Assembly (NCBI GenBank): GCA_900542125.1
Contig: UQMO01000022.1
Coordinates: forward strand, 1 to 37,798
Length of the DNA: 37,798 nucleotides
DNA from: an uncultured Collinsella sp.
Lineage (GTDB): Bacteria > Actinomycetota > Coriobacteriia > Coriobacteriales > Coriobacteriaceae
Direction of reading: 5' to 3'
The first letter of the stretch is position 1. Every line of letters begins with the position of its first letter. Below, one piece after another: positions 1 through 7,266 of the stretch. A program made the position numbers and the translations under genes. Below the pieces are notes generated by a model, which was given only the letters and a program-made list of their open reading frames with translations, was not told the origin of the DNA and made no database searches.

Positions 1-25
1 AATCCAAGGGTTATACCCTAAGAGC

Positions 26-56
26 AAACCACCCCTTTTAGGGGTGGTTTTGATTT
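26..56 (+). terminator. Rho-independent terminator
   Basis: A perfect 10-bp stem, AAACCACCCC and GGGGTGGTTT, encloses a TTTTA loop and is followed by a T-rich stretch (GATTTT). The T-run suits a plus-strand gene that lies left of the window. On the minus strand the stem is followed only by a weak T-rich tail, so it may also help stop transcription of the minus-strand acyltransferase. Confidence 0.8.
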
Positions 57-70
57 TGCCTGCTGCAGGA

Positions 71-114
71 GTGTCCCTATGTGCCGGCCTAAAAGGAACG
101 TCCCTAACTGCCGG
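71..114. repeat. Imperfect 17-bp tandem repeat
   Basis: GTGTCCCTATGTGCCGG (71-87) recurs as ACGTCCCTAACTGCCGG (98-114), 27 bp apart, just past the 3' end of the split acyltransferase. Related GTCCC-containing intergenic words occur elsewhere in the window (near 13325, 16435 and 17920). No coding role is seen. Confidence 0.5.
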
Positions 115-122
115 AAGGGGCG

Positions 123-497
123 CTACTTATCGGCGCCCAGCTTGTGTGGCTTGTAGGCAAGCGCGTTAACGAGCGCGTCGGTGGCAGACTTGACGGCCGC
201 CGGCTGCGGATCGTTGACGTGATCCTCGGGATGCACGGGCAGGTCCTTCTTGACTGCATCGTGGATCAAGTTGAGGTACTCAGTCACGCCTGTGGTCGAC
301 AGGTGCGTGCCATCGCCATCAAACAGGTCGTTGCGATTGGCACTGTATCCGTACCAGTCGATAACGCGCACGTTCTTGTAGCGCGTAGCGGCGTTGGCGA
401 TGGCCTGGTTGGTAGAGCCAACCCACGGCTGCGGGCTGCGCGTGTTCACAAACACCACAATACGCTTATCTCCTGCATCGGCCATGATGGCGTCGAT
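123..497 (-). pseudogene. C-terminal part of the SGNH domain cut off by an in-frame TAG
   Basis: This is the same reading frame as the acyltransferase at 498-2339, separated from it only by the TAG at 498-500. After the stop, four codons (I-D-A-I) lead to the first ATG at 483-485, and the frame continues 120 residues to a TAA at 123. The segment carries the SGNH block V motif D-G-T-H (residues 58-61 from that ATG), the catalytic Asp and His of the family. There is no Shine-Dalgarno sequence before the internal ATG, so separate translation is unlikely. A read-through product would be about 738 residues. Possible explanations are a nonsense mutation, a sequencing error or amber read-through; the sequence cannot separate them. 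Confidence 0.8.
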
Positions 498-2339
498 CTA
501 GTCGTCGGTTACCAAGCCATTGGTTCCCAGCGCAAGGACCACGATCTTGCCGGCAAGGTTCTGTTGGAGATAGCCCTCAAATGTCGCGCGGCCCGCATCA
601 AACTGGCGGCCCTTTTCGGCATCGATGTGACTGTGGGGGAACACGCCGTCAAAGGAATCAACGGCGCGCAGCGACACGGAGTCACCGATCATCAGCAGGT
701 CGTAGGAGCCATCGGGGAAGCCGTCGTTGTCCTTGTCGGTGTCGTCGGCTGCCTGTTGGTCCGTTGGCGCGGTGTTTTTGGCTTCCTTGTTGAGGACTTC
801 GGCGCCCTCACCGCTCAGTGCGGAGGTCTCCGGCACAAAGATCAGGCCGCCCAGCGCGATAACAAGCACGATGCTGCAAGTGGCGCACACGGGAATATGC
901 GCGCGTGCCCAGTTGGCGGGCGTGGTGGTGCCGTCGCGGAACTCGGATACGGTGCGCCCAAAGGCGCCCTTTCTAAACGGCGTCTCGATAAAGCGATATG
1001 AGCATTCGGCTACGGCGACCACCAACAACACCTGCAAAATGTACTGCCACCACGGCGTATCGTTGATGTTGGCGACCGGGTTCATGAGCAACAGTAGCGG
1101 ATAGTGCCACAGGTAGATGCTGTACGAGCGCTTGCCAACCCACACGAGCGGCTCGGCGGACAGTGCGCGGGCAACCATTCCCTGGGGTTGCACGCAGGCC
1201 GCGATGACCATGAGCGTGAGGATGGAGCATAACAGCGTGCCGCCGCGATACTGGAACGCGGTGTAGCCGTTGGTGAGCGCGACCATGGCGGCAAGGCCAA
1301 CCAGACCCACGACGCCCAGCACATCGATGGATGCGGGCGAGGACCAAAAGCGCACGAGGGCGCTCGGCTGTGCCGGGACGGTCTCGGCTGCGCCGTCGGT
1401 CGTAGCGTCATGCTTGCCCTCGGCGTTCTTGCCGTGCTTGGCGGCGCCAGCCAGGCGATTGAGCCCCAAACGACGAGCGAGACGCACCGGCGCCAGGTCG
1501 CGATCGGGGATAAAGGCCATCCAGGCGCCCAGCAGCAGCGAGAACACGCGGGTGTCGGTGCCGTAGTACACGCGGCTGGGGTCGGCGGCGGGGTTATAGA
1601 GCAGCATCATGGCGATGGCGGAAACCGCAGCCAAGCCCAGAACCATGCGGCGCGTGTTGGGCTTGCTCATGTGCATGGATACCATAGCGAGCAGCAGCGG
1701 GGGCCAAACCAGGTAGAACTGTTCCTCGATGGCGAGCGACCAAAAGTGCGTAAGCGGCGAGGGGTCGCCCAGGGCGTTGAAGTACGAGACGTTTTGGGCA
1801 ATCTGCCACCAGTTGTTAAAGAACAGCAGCGACGGCAGAACGTCGGGACGCATCTTGGTGAGCATCACGTGGTTAAAGATGGTGCACAGCGCGCAGGTCA
1901 CGAACACTACCGTTACCACGGCGGGGACCAGGCGACGGATGCGGCGAATCCAGAAGCTCTTAAGGTCGATGCGGCCGGTCTTAGCGACTTCGTTGAGCAG
2001 CAAGCGCGTGATCAGATAGCCCGAAAGCACAAAGAAGATCGTGACGCCGAGCAGGCCGCCCTGAGCCCACGTGAGGTTGAGGTGATAGAGCACCACCGCG
2101 ACGACGGCAAGCGTGCGCAGGCCGTCGAGCGCAGGGATGTAGCGGGACTTGGGGCGAGCAGGCGTCTGCTCCGCGGCGGGAGTGTTGGCGCGGCCCGCGT
2201 TGTTGGCAGAAGCGCGATGGGGGCTTGCGGTGCGTCGCGGCTCGTTGGCACGGCGCTCGCCCTTCACGCGTTCGTGCGGCGCCGGCTCGTTGCCCGTGCG
2301 GCGTCGACCGCGCGAGCCCGATTGCGAGAATTGTTCCAT
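498..2339 (-). CDS. OafA/YrhL-type membrane acyltransferase with truncated SGNH domain
   Basis: The predicted product is a cell-envelope O-acyltransferase (acyltransferase 3 family) that would acetylate a surface polysaccharide or peptidoglycan. About 65 basic, low-complexity residues precede the acyltransferase domain, which begins near R-Y-I-P-A-L-D-G-L-R and carries the conserved His in L-Y-H. Roughly ten hydrophobic segments follow up to about residue 500. The extracytoplasmic SGNH domain starts with G-D-S at 552-554 and has G-T-N-G near 605-608, but the frame stops at a TAG after residue 613. The catalytic Asp/His block lies just downstream in the same frame (123-497), so the SGNH half is incomplete unless the stop is read through. 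The membrane transferase half is intact. The gene stands alone and diverges from the ribokinase operon. Confidence 0.85.
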   Translation of the reverse strand: MEQFSQSGSRGRRRTGNEPAPHERVKGERRANEPRRTASPHRASANNAGRANTPAAEQTPARPKSRYIPALDGLRTLAVVAVVLYHLNLTWAQGGLLGVTIFFVLSGYLITRLLLNEVAKTGRIDLKSFWIRRIRRLVPAVVTVVFVTCALCTIFNHVMLTKMRPDVLPSLLFFNNWWQIAQNVSYFNALGDPSPLTHFWSLAIEEQFYLVWPPLLLAMVSMHMSKPNTRRMVLGLAAVSAIAMMLLYNPAADPSRVYYGTDTRVFSLLLGAWMAFIPDRDLAPVRLARRLGLNRLAGAAKHGKNAEGKHDATTDGAAETVPAQPSALVRFWSSPASIDVLGVVGLVGLAAMVALTNGYTAFQYRGGTLLCSILTLMVIAACVQPQGMVARALSAEPLVWVGKRSYSIYLWHYPLLLLMNPVANINDTPWWQYILQVLLVVAVAECSYRFIETPFRKGAFGRTVSEFRDGTTTPANWARAHIPVCATCSIVLVIALGGLIFVPETSALSGEGAEVLNKEAKNTAPTDQQAADDTDKDNDGFPDGSYDLLMIGDSVSLRAVDSFDGVFPHSHIDAEKGRQFDAGRATFEGYLQQNLAGKIVVLALGTNGLVTDD

Positions 2340-2432
2340 AAAACATCATCCAATGACGAGAATAATCAGCACGTATTCATTGTAGCTGCCTGCCCCTGTG
2401 AATGCTTGCTGCTGGCGCAAGCTCAAGCGCGC

Positions 2433-2466
2433 GTCCACATCAAAGTGGACTAAAGTTATAGGGGGT
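2433..2466 (+). promoter_or_regulatory. Putative promoter/operator of the nucleoside salvage operon
   Basis: A perfect inverted repeat, GTCCAC-ATCAAA-GTGGAC (2433-2450), lies directly upstream of a -10-like TAAAGTTATA stretch, about 70 bp before the ribokinase start. It could be an operator for a regulator not encoded here. No convincing -35 was found. The rest of the 187-bp divergent gap (2340-2526) holds no gene I can support. Confidence 0.4.
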
Positions 2467-2526
2467 GCGAGAGTGCACAATCGTTGGTCGACGGTGGGCG
2501 CAAAGCCTGAAGGCGAGGAGGTTTCC

Positions 2527-3522
2527 ATGGCGGATCACAGCATCGTTGCGGTGTTCGGCAGCATGAACATGGACCTTTCGGTGGCGTGCGAGCGCATGCC
2601 GCGCGCGGGCGAGACGGTCGATGGCAGCGGTTTTATCACCAACGCCGGCGGTAAGGGAGCCAATCAGGCCGTTGCCGCTGCGCGCATGGGTGCGCGCACG
2701 TGCATGATCGGCGCTGTTGGGCGCGATACCTTTGGCGATGCGCTCGTGGCAGGGCTCCAGGATGCCGGCGTGGGCGTTGAGTTTGTGGCGCGTCGCGATG
2801 ACGTGGAGACCGGTACCGCGACTATCATTCGCTGCGAGAGCGACAACCGCATCGTGCTGTCGCCGGGCGCCAACCATGCGCTTGCGGGCGAGGACGTTGC
2901 CCGCGCACTGAGGCGCTTGGTGGCCGACGAGCTCGACGGCGATGCCAACGAGATTGCCCCGGCTGCCGGAAGCGTCTTTATTGCCCAGGGCGAATGTGAC
3001 CTTGCGGCAACGGCCGCGGCACTCTCTTGCGCTCACGAGCTGGGGTTCTATACGATCTTTAACCCGGCGCCCGCCTGCGACCTGCCGGCAGGAGCGTGGC
3101 CAGCGGTCGACCTGGTCTGCCCCAACGAGACCGAGTGCCAGGTGCTGACGGGCGTTCTGCCTACGGATGATGCGAGTTGCGTCGCCGCGCTCAATGCACT
3201 GCTCGACAAGGGCGCCGGGGCTGCGGTCATCACGTTGGGCGGCGCCGGCTCGGTTACGCTCGGCGATGGCGGTGAGCCGCTGCGCATGCCGGCGCTTTCG
3301 AGCGCGGTGGTCGATACGACGGCCGCGGGCGATACGTTTATCGGCGCGTTGGCGGCAGCTCGTCTGGAGGGCCTGCCGCTCTTTGAGTGCATGGCGGCGG
3401 GCGCTCGCGCCTCGGCGGTGACGGTGTCGCGCCTGGGCGCTCAGCAATCAATTCCCACGCGTGCGGAAGTCGAGCACAAGTTTGGTTTAGACGGTTTGGA
3501 TGTAGACGGAGAAGCGGAGTAG
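2527..3522 (+). CDS. rbsK: Ribokinase (PfkB family)
   Basis: The 331-residue protein would phosphorylate D-ribose at O-5 with ATP in the cytoplasm. It has the N-terminal ribokinase signature with G-S-M-N-M-D near residues 11-16 and G-G-K-G-A-N-Q at 41-47. The C-terminal PfkB signature is D-T-T-A-A-G-D at 263-269, where Asp269 is the expected catalytic base; the family usually has G rather than A at the fifth position. Length is close to the usual 300-330. The ATG at 2527 is chosen over an upstream in-frame start because GGCGAGGAGG precedes it and homology starts right after it. The next gene begins 4 bp after the stop, so they form an operon: the hydrolase releases ribose and this kinase traps it. 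Another PfkB sugar kinase is possible, but ribokinase fits best. Confidence 0.85.
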   Translation: MADHSIVAVFGSMNMDLSVACERMPRAGETVDGSGFITNAGGKGANQAVAAARMGARTCMIGAVGRDTFGDALVAGLQDAGVGVEFVARRDDVETGTATIIRCESDNRIVLSPGANHALAGEDVARALRRLVADELDGDANEIAPAAGSVFIAQGECDLAATAAALSCAHELGFYTIFNPAPACDLPAGAWPAVDLVCPNETECQVLTGVLPTDDASCVAALNALLDKGAGAAVITLGGAGSVTLGDGGEPLRMPALSSAVVDTTAAGDTFIGALAAARLEGLPLFECMAAGARASAVTVSRLGAQQSIPTRAEVEHKFGLDGLDVDGEAE

Positions 3523-3526
3523 AACA

Positions 3527-4501
3527 ATGGCAACCAAGAAGCTGATCCTTGATCTGGATATGGGTGTGGATGATGCGATGGCGCTTGCCTATGCCATCGC
3601 GAGCCCCGAGGTGGAGCTCGTCGGCATCACCACGTGCTTTGGCAACGTGCGCGTCGAGCAGTCGGCGCACAACTGCTTGGCGGTGCTCGACCTGTTGGGT
3701 CGTCCCGAGGTGCCGGTGTACCTGGGCGCCGATCGTCCCGTGAAGGCGACCGAACCCTACACGCCGCCGGCGTCCACCACGCTTATCCACGGCAAGAACG
3801 GCATCGGCGGCGCAAGCGTGCCCGCCTCGCCGTACGAGCCGGTGGGCGCGATGTCGGCCGATGGCAATGCGGCGGTCGATTACCTGATTGATGCCGCGCG
3901 TACCTATGGTCCCGACTTGGTCTATGTGGCGACCGGTCCGCTCTCCAACCTGGCGCTCGCCCTTGAGCGCGACGCGGCGGCGATGATGTCTATCGGCCGC
4001 GTGGTGGTGATGGGTGGCGCCCTGACCGTGCCCGGCAACGTGAGCGCCGGTGCCGAGGCCAACATGGCGAGCGACCCCGAGGCCGCTGACGCCGTGCTGC
4101 GCTCGGGCCGCAAACTCACCATGGTTGGTCTTGACGTGACGCATCGCGTGGTGCTGACGCGCCGCGACATTGCCGGTTGGACGGGCTCGGGCACCATGGC
4201 GGGCTGCGCATTTGCGAGTATGGTCGAGCACTACATTGGCTCGTACGAGATGAACGCCCCTTACCTGGGCGGCTGCGCGCTGCACGATCCGCTTGCCGTT
4301 GCCGTGGCGATTGATCCCACGCTCGTGGGCGCACTTGGTTGCAACTTGCGCGTCGACCTGCTCGGCGAGTATCGCGGCCGCACTATCTGCGACGAGCATC
4401 GCCTGTCCGACCCCGACAAGAGCGCGCTTGTGGCACTCACCGTGGACGCCCCGCGCTTTCTGTCCGAGTTCAAGGCGCGCATGGCCCGCATCCTAGGCTA
4501 G
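3527..4501 (+). CDS. Nucleoside hydrolase (IUNH family)
   Basis: The 324-residue protein belongs to the inosine-uridine preferring nucleoside hydrolase family, which cleaves the N-glycosidic bond of ribonucleosides to free base and ribose. The N-terminal calcium-binding motif is visible as D-L-D-M-G-V-D-D-A (residues 9-17); the family norm is D-x-D-P-G-x-D-D, so Pro is replaced by Met. Further family features are V-A-T-G-P-L-S-N-L-A near residue 140 and a late H-D-P-L-A motif (H of A-L-H-D-P) that contributes to the active site. It has no signal peptide and is probably cytoplasmic. It starts 4 bp after ribokinase, consistent with translational coupling. Base specificity cannot be assigned. 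Confidence 0.87.
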   Translation: MATKKLILDLDMGVDDAMALAYAIASPEVELVGITTCFGNVRVEQSAHNCLAVLDLLGRPEVPVYLGADRPVKATEPYTPPASTTLIHGKNGIGGASVPASPYEPVGAMSADGNAAVDYLIDAARTYGPDLVYVATGPLSNLALALERDAAAMMSIGRVVVMGGALTVPGNVSAGAEANMASDPEAADAVLRSGRKLTMVGLDVTHRVVLTRRDIAGWTGSGTMAGCAFASMVEHYIGSYEMNAPYLGGCALHDPLAVAVAIDPTLVGALGCNLRVDLLGEYRGRTICDEHRLSDPDKSALVALTVDAPRFLSEFKARMARILG

Positions 4502-4530
4502 GCTCGGGATCGAAGCACGCCCATCTGCTC

Positions 4531-4567
4531 GATGTGGCCGCTGGCGGGCCGCTGGCGGGCCGACATC
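4531..4567. repeat. Hairpin with tandem GCTGGCGGGCC repeat
   Basis: GATGTGGCC and GGCCGACATC form the ends of a stem around two head-to-tail copies of GCTGGCGGGCC (4540-4550 and 4551-4561). It lies after the nucleoside hydrolase stop and could end that transcript, although no T-run follows. Confidence 0.4.
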
Positions 4568-4609
4568 TACCGTTCGCCAGCCCGATGGTCCCCGGGGCGG
4601 GGAGAGCGC

Positions 4610-4615
4610 TATAAT
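4610..4615 (+). promoter_or_regulatory. Consensus -10 of the licT-PTS-GH1 operon
   Basis: A perfect TATAAT lies 15 bp upstream of the first RAT element. No good -35 stands 16-18 bp before it. The transcript would begin just before the antiterminator-binding leader. Confidence 0.55.
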
Positions 4616-4629
4616 GCATTCTGCATCTT

Positions 4630-4659
4630 GGATTGTTACTCCTGTGTGGAGGCATGCCC
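4630..4659 (+). promoter_or_regulatory. Ribonucleic antiterminator (RAT) for LicT/BglG protein
   Basis: GGATTGTTAC-TCC-TGTGT-GGA-GGCATGCCC matches the RAT pattern of bgl/sac leaders (GGATTGTTAC, short hairpin, GGCAAAACC-like 3' arm). Binding of the dimeric antiterminator encoded just downstream should stabilise this hairpin and prevent the terminator from forming. A shortened second copy, GGATTGTTAC (4676-4685) followed by AAGGCATGACC, runs into the 5' arm of the terminator. Confidence 0.8.
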
Positions 4660-4687
4660 AAGAGCAATACAACACGGATTGTTACGT

Positions 4688-4732
4688 AAGGCATGACCGC
4701 AATAGCACTGCTATTGGCTATCATGCCTTTTT
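4688..4732 (+). terminator. Leader terminator controlled by antitermination
   Basis: AAGGCATGA and TCATGCCTTT form the outer stem and GCAATAGC with GCTATTG the inner stem, around a short loop; TTTTT follows. It lies in the leader, upstream of the antiterminator start codon, so default transcription should stop here unless LicT is active. Its 5' arm overlaps the second RAT-like copy. Confidence 0.8.
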
Positions 4733-4761
4733 CTGTGAGTGTTCTTGAAAGGAGGTTCACC

Positions 4762-5601
4762 ATGCTTGCAATTAAAAAGCTTAACAACAACGCGGTTCTT
4801 TGCCGTGACGGACAGGGGCGAGATGTCATCGCCATGGGCAGGGGCGTCGGTTTCGGCGGAGATTTTCCTCGAGAGCTCCCTCTTTCTAAAATCGAGCATA
4901 CGTTTTACGACATTGATCCTAAAGGACAAGATGTCATGAGGGATCTTCCCTCGGATATCGTGATGTTTGCGGCGAAAGTTATGGACATCGTTGCCAACGA
5001 ACTGCCCTACGACCTCTCGACCAATGCGACGCTGTTCATGGCTGATCACCTGTCGTTTGCCGTTGCGCGAGCCCAAAAGGGGGTCCGCATCGCGATGCCT
5101 CTTGCCTATGAAGTGCGGGAGACGTATCCGAAGGAATACAAGGCTGCCCAGTTTATCGTCATGCGACTCGAGAAGGAGCTCGGAGAGCGGCTTCCCAAGG
5201 ATGAGATTGCCAGTATTGCGATGAATCTCGTGAACGCACGGGTTGTTGAAGCCGTCAAAGCCACGGCCGAGCCCGCAAAGCAGTTCGACGATATGCTCGA
5301 GGACGTTATCGAGATTCTCGAAAGCGATTTCCGCATTATTGTCGACCGCGATTCCTTTGATTTCACCCGCTTCGCCACGCATCTGCGGTACCTGTTCAAG
5401 CGCATTCAAGCCGGCGAGTCGCTGAACAGCGCCAACATGCAGATGTACAAGAACTTTCGTGAGGAGTTTCCGCAGTTGGCAGAGTGCGTGAAGCATATCG
5501 GTTCCTATTGTCGTGAAACGTGGGACGCCACGCTCTCCGAGGAGGAGGAACTCTATCTGATGATCCATCTCAACCGGATCATCTCCAAAAAAGGATTGTA
5601 A
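4762..5601 (+). CDS. licT: BglG/LicT-family transcriptional antiterminator
   Basis: The 279-residue RNA-binding regulator has a CAT domain (about residues 1-55) and two PTS regulation domains (PRD1 about 65-170, PRD2 about 172-279). It would bind the RAT in its own leader and allow expression of the PTS and GH1 genes when a beta-glucoside is present. The PRD histidines sit close to those of Bacillus LicT: His96 in PRD1, His207 and His269 in PRD2. The second PRD1 position, His159 in LicT, is Asn155 here (S-I-A-M-N-L-V-N). The start at 4762 is set by AAAGGAGG; an in-frame upstream extension runs through the terminator and is rejected. The gene is autoregulated by position. Confidence 0.9.
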   Translation: MLAIKKLNNNAVLCRDGQGRDVIAMGRGVGFGGDFPRELPLSKIEHTFYDIDPKGQDVMRDLPSDIVMFAAKVMDIVANELPYDLSTNATLFMADHLSFAVARAQKGVRIAMPLAYEVRETYPKEYKAAQFIVMRLEKELGERLPKDEIASIAMNLVNARVVEAVKATAEPAKQFDDMLEDVIEILESDFRIIVDRDSFDFTRFATHLRYLFKRIQAGESLNSANMQMYKNFREEFPQLAECVKHIGSYCRETWDATLSEEEELYLMIHLNRIISKKGL

Positions 5602-5671
5602 CCCGTAGCCATTCGGGGCATGACCTTTGCCGATTCGAACAGTAAGCCAAGATTGTGCAAAGGAGCCAATG

Positions 5672-7120
5672 ATGGCAAATTACAAAAAGGTGGCAGAGCA
5701 GATTCTCTCCACTGTGGGCGGGGCGGAAAACGTGGCTTCGGTTACGCATTGCATGACGCGCCTGCGCTTCAACCTCAAGGATGAAAGCCTCTCGAATGAT
5801 GAGAAGCTTGAGGACATCTCGTCTATCATCAGCGTCGTGCACGCCGGAGGGCAGGTGCAGCTGGTGGTCGGGCCCACGGTCGACAAGGTCTACGACGAGG
5901 TTTGTAAGCAGGGCGGATTCGAGGTCACGGTATCGATTGACGAGGAACTCGATGGCCCTCAGCTTAGCTGGAAGGAGCGCTTGGCGCCTAAGCACCTCTT
6001 CAATCAGCTGCTCGATGCCGTGAGCGGCGCTATCACCCCGATCCTTCCGATCTTTTGTGTCGCCGGTATCTTCAAGATGCTCGTCATTCTGTTTGGGCCC
6101 GAAGGCGCCGGTTTTATGTCCGAAACGAGCGACCTGTATCGGATCCTTTCCCTGGTGGGCGATGCGGCGTATTACTACTTCCCGGTGTTTGCCGCCTATA
6201 GCTCGGCTAAGAAGTTCAAAACGAGTCCTGTGCTGGCACTGCTCATCGCTGTTGTGATGATTTATCCCGACATGCTCGCTATTGTTGAGGACGGAAAGCC
6301 TTTCAGCGTCTTCGGCATCCCCATGCAGCTCGTCAACTACACCCAGGCTGTTCTTCCGGTCATCTTGATCACCTGGGCCCAGTCCTATGTTGAGCGCTTC
6401 TTTAAGAAGATCTCGCCTGATATGTTGCGCATTCTGATCGTACCCGTGGGTACGGTGCTCGTGATGTTGCCGGTCGCGCTGTGCCTCTGCGGCCCTGCCG
6501 TCCAATTTGTCATGGGCCTTGTGGCCGATTTCATCATTTGGCTCGCCTCTGTTGCCGGTCCCGCTGCGACCGCGGTTATCGGCGCATTCTGGAATCTGAT
6601 CATCGCCACCGGCATGCACGTGCCGATCTATACCGCCATATTGCCCGCCGCGCTCCAGAACGGTTACGACGCCATCTTATACCCCGGCACCGCGGTTGTA
6701 GCCTACACCACGCTTGCCATCGCGCTCGCCTATGGCCTGCGCGCTAAGGACAAGGAGAGTCGAGCCACGGGCTGGAACTTGTTCATCACCTATGCCTTCG
6801 GTCGCGTGAGTGAGCCCATCATCTACGGCATCCTGTTTCGCGACAAGAAGGCTCTTGCCTGGAACATGATTGGTGGTGCTGTCGGTGGTCTGCTGGTAAG
6901 CCTTCTTCATGCCAACGTCTATATCTTCACTGGCGTTGGTTTCCCATGGATGAACGTGCTCATGTTTGCTCAGGATATCATCCCTGGCACCATCGGGTGT
7001 CTTGCTGGCGGTGCCGTGACGTTTGCGTTGGCGATGATTTTTGGATTTGAAGGACAGGAGAAGATACCGTTGAAGTCCAAGAGCGGCGATTCTGAGGCCG
7101 TTGAATCCGTCGAGGCATAA
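5672..7120 (+). CDS. PTS beta-glucoside-type permease, EIIBC, no EIIA
   Basis: The 482-residue membrane protein would import and phosphorylate a beta-glucoside. The EIIB domain comes first, with the phosphorylated cysteine at Cys27 in V-T-H-C-M-T-R-L-R-F. The EIIC domain follows from about residue 105, with roughly ten membrane segments and G-M-H-V-P-I and G-R-V-S-E-P-I-I-Y-G motifs of the glucose superfamily. Bacillus BglP carries a C-terminal EIIA; this protein ends soon after the last membrane segment, so EIIA must come from elsewhere. Two adjacent ATGs exist (5669, 5672); AAAGGAG at 5659-5665 gives better spacing to 5672. It is in the licT operon and feeds the 6-phospho-beta-glucosidase downstream. 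Confidence 0.9.
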   Translation: MANYKKVAEQILSTVGGAENVASVTHCMTRLRFNLKDESLSNDEKLEDISSIISVVHAGGQVQLVVGPTVDKVYDEVCKQGGFEVTVSIDEELDGPQLSWKERLAPKHLFNQLLDAVSGAITPILPIFCVAGIFKMLVILFGPEGAGFMSETSDLYRILSLVGDAAYYYFPVFAAYSSAKKFKTSPVLALLIAVVMIYPDMLAIVEDGKPFSVFGIPMQLVNYTQAVLPVILITWAQSYVERFFKKISPDMLRILIVPVGTVLVMLPVALCLCGPAVQFVMGLVADFIIWLASVAGPAATAVIGAFWNLIIATGMHVPIYTAILPAALQNGYDAILYPGTAVVAYTTLAIALAYGLRAKDKESRATGWNLFITYAFGRVSEPIIYGILFRDKKALAWNMIGGAVGGLLVSLLHANVYIFTGVGFPWMNVLMFAQDIIPGTIGCLAGGAVTFALAMIFGFEGQEKIPLKSKSGDSEAVESVEA

Positions 7121-7148
7121 GAGGCTACTACACAAATATGCTCCCCAG

Positions 7149-7183
7149 CCGTTGCGCGGTCCGACCCCTTGGCCGCGCAACGG
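7149..7183. repeat. Intercistronic perfect inverted repeat
   Basis: CCGTTGCGCGG (7149-7159) and CCGCGCAACGG (7173-7183) are perfect 11-bp arms around a 13-nt loop, between the EIIBC stop and the GH1 start. A partial third copy, GTTGCGCGG, follows at 7193-7201. No T-run follows, so it may be an mRNA-stabilising or partial-termination hairpin rather than a full terminator. Confidence 0.75.
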
Positions 7184-7266
7184 TACTGTGCTGTTGCGCG
7201 GCACTTGCCGAGTCCGTTGCGTTCGACAGTGTGGGCCGGGAATTTGATAGAAAGGACGACACCATA

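Noticed and set aside
144..1001. Long plus-strand open frame over the acyltransferase 3' end
   Set aside because: It is antisense to a recognised acyltransferase, has no RBS and no family resemblance; long shadow frames are expected in GC-rich DNA.
2440..3447. 335-codon minus-strand frame opposite ribokinase
   Set aside because: It mirrors a clear ribokinase gene and its composition (Arg/His-rich) is typical of an antisense shadow.
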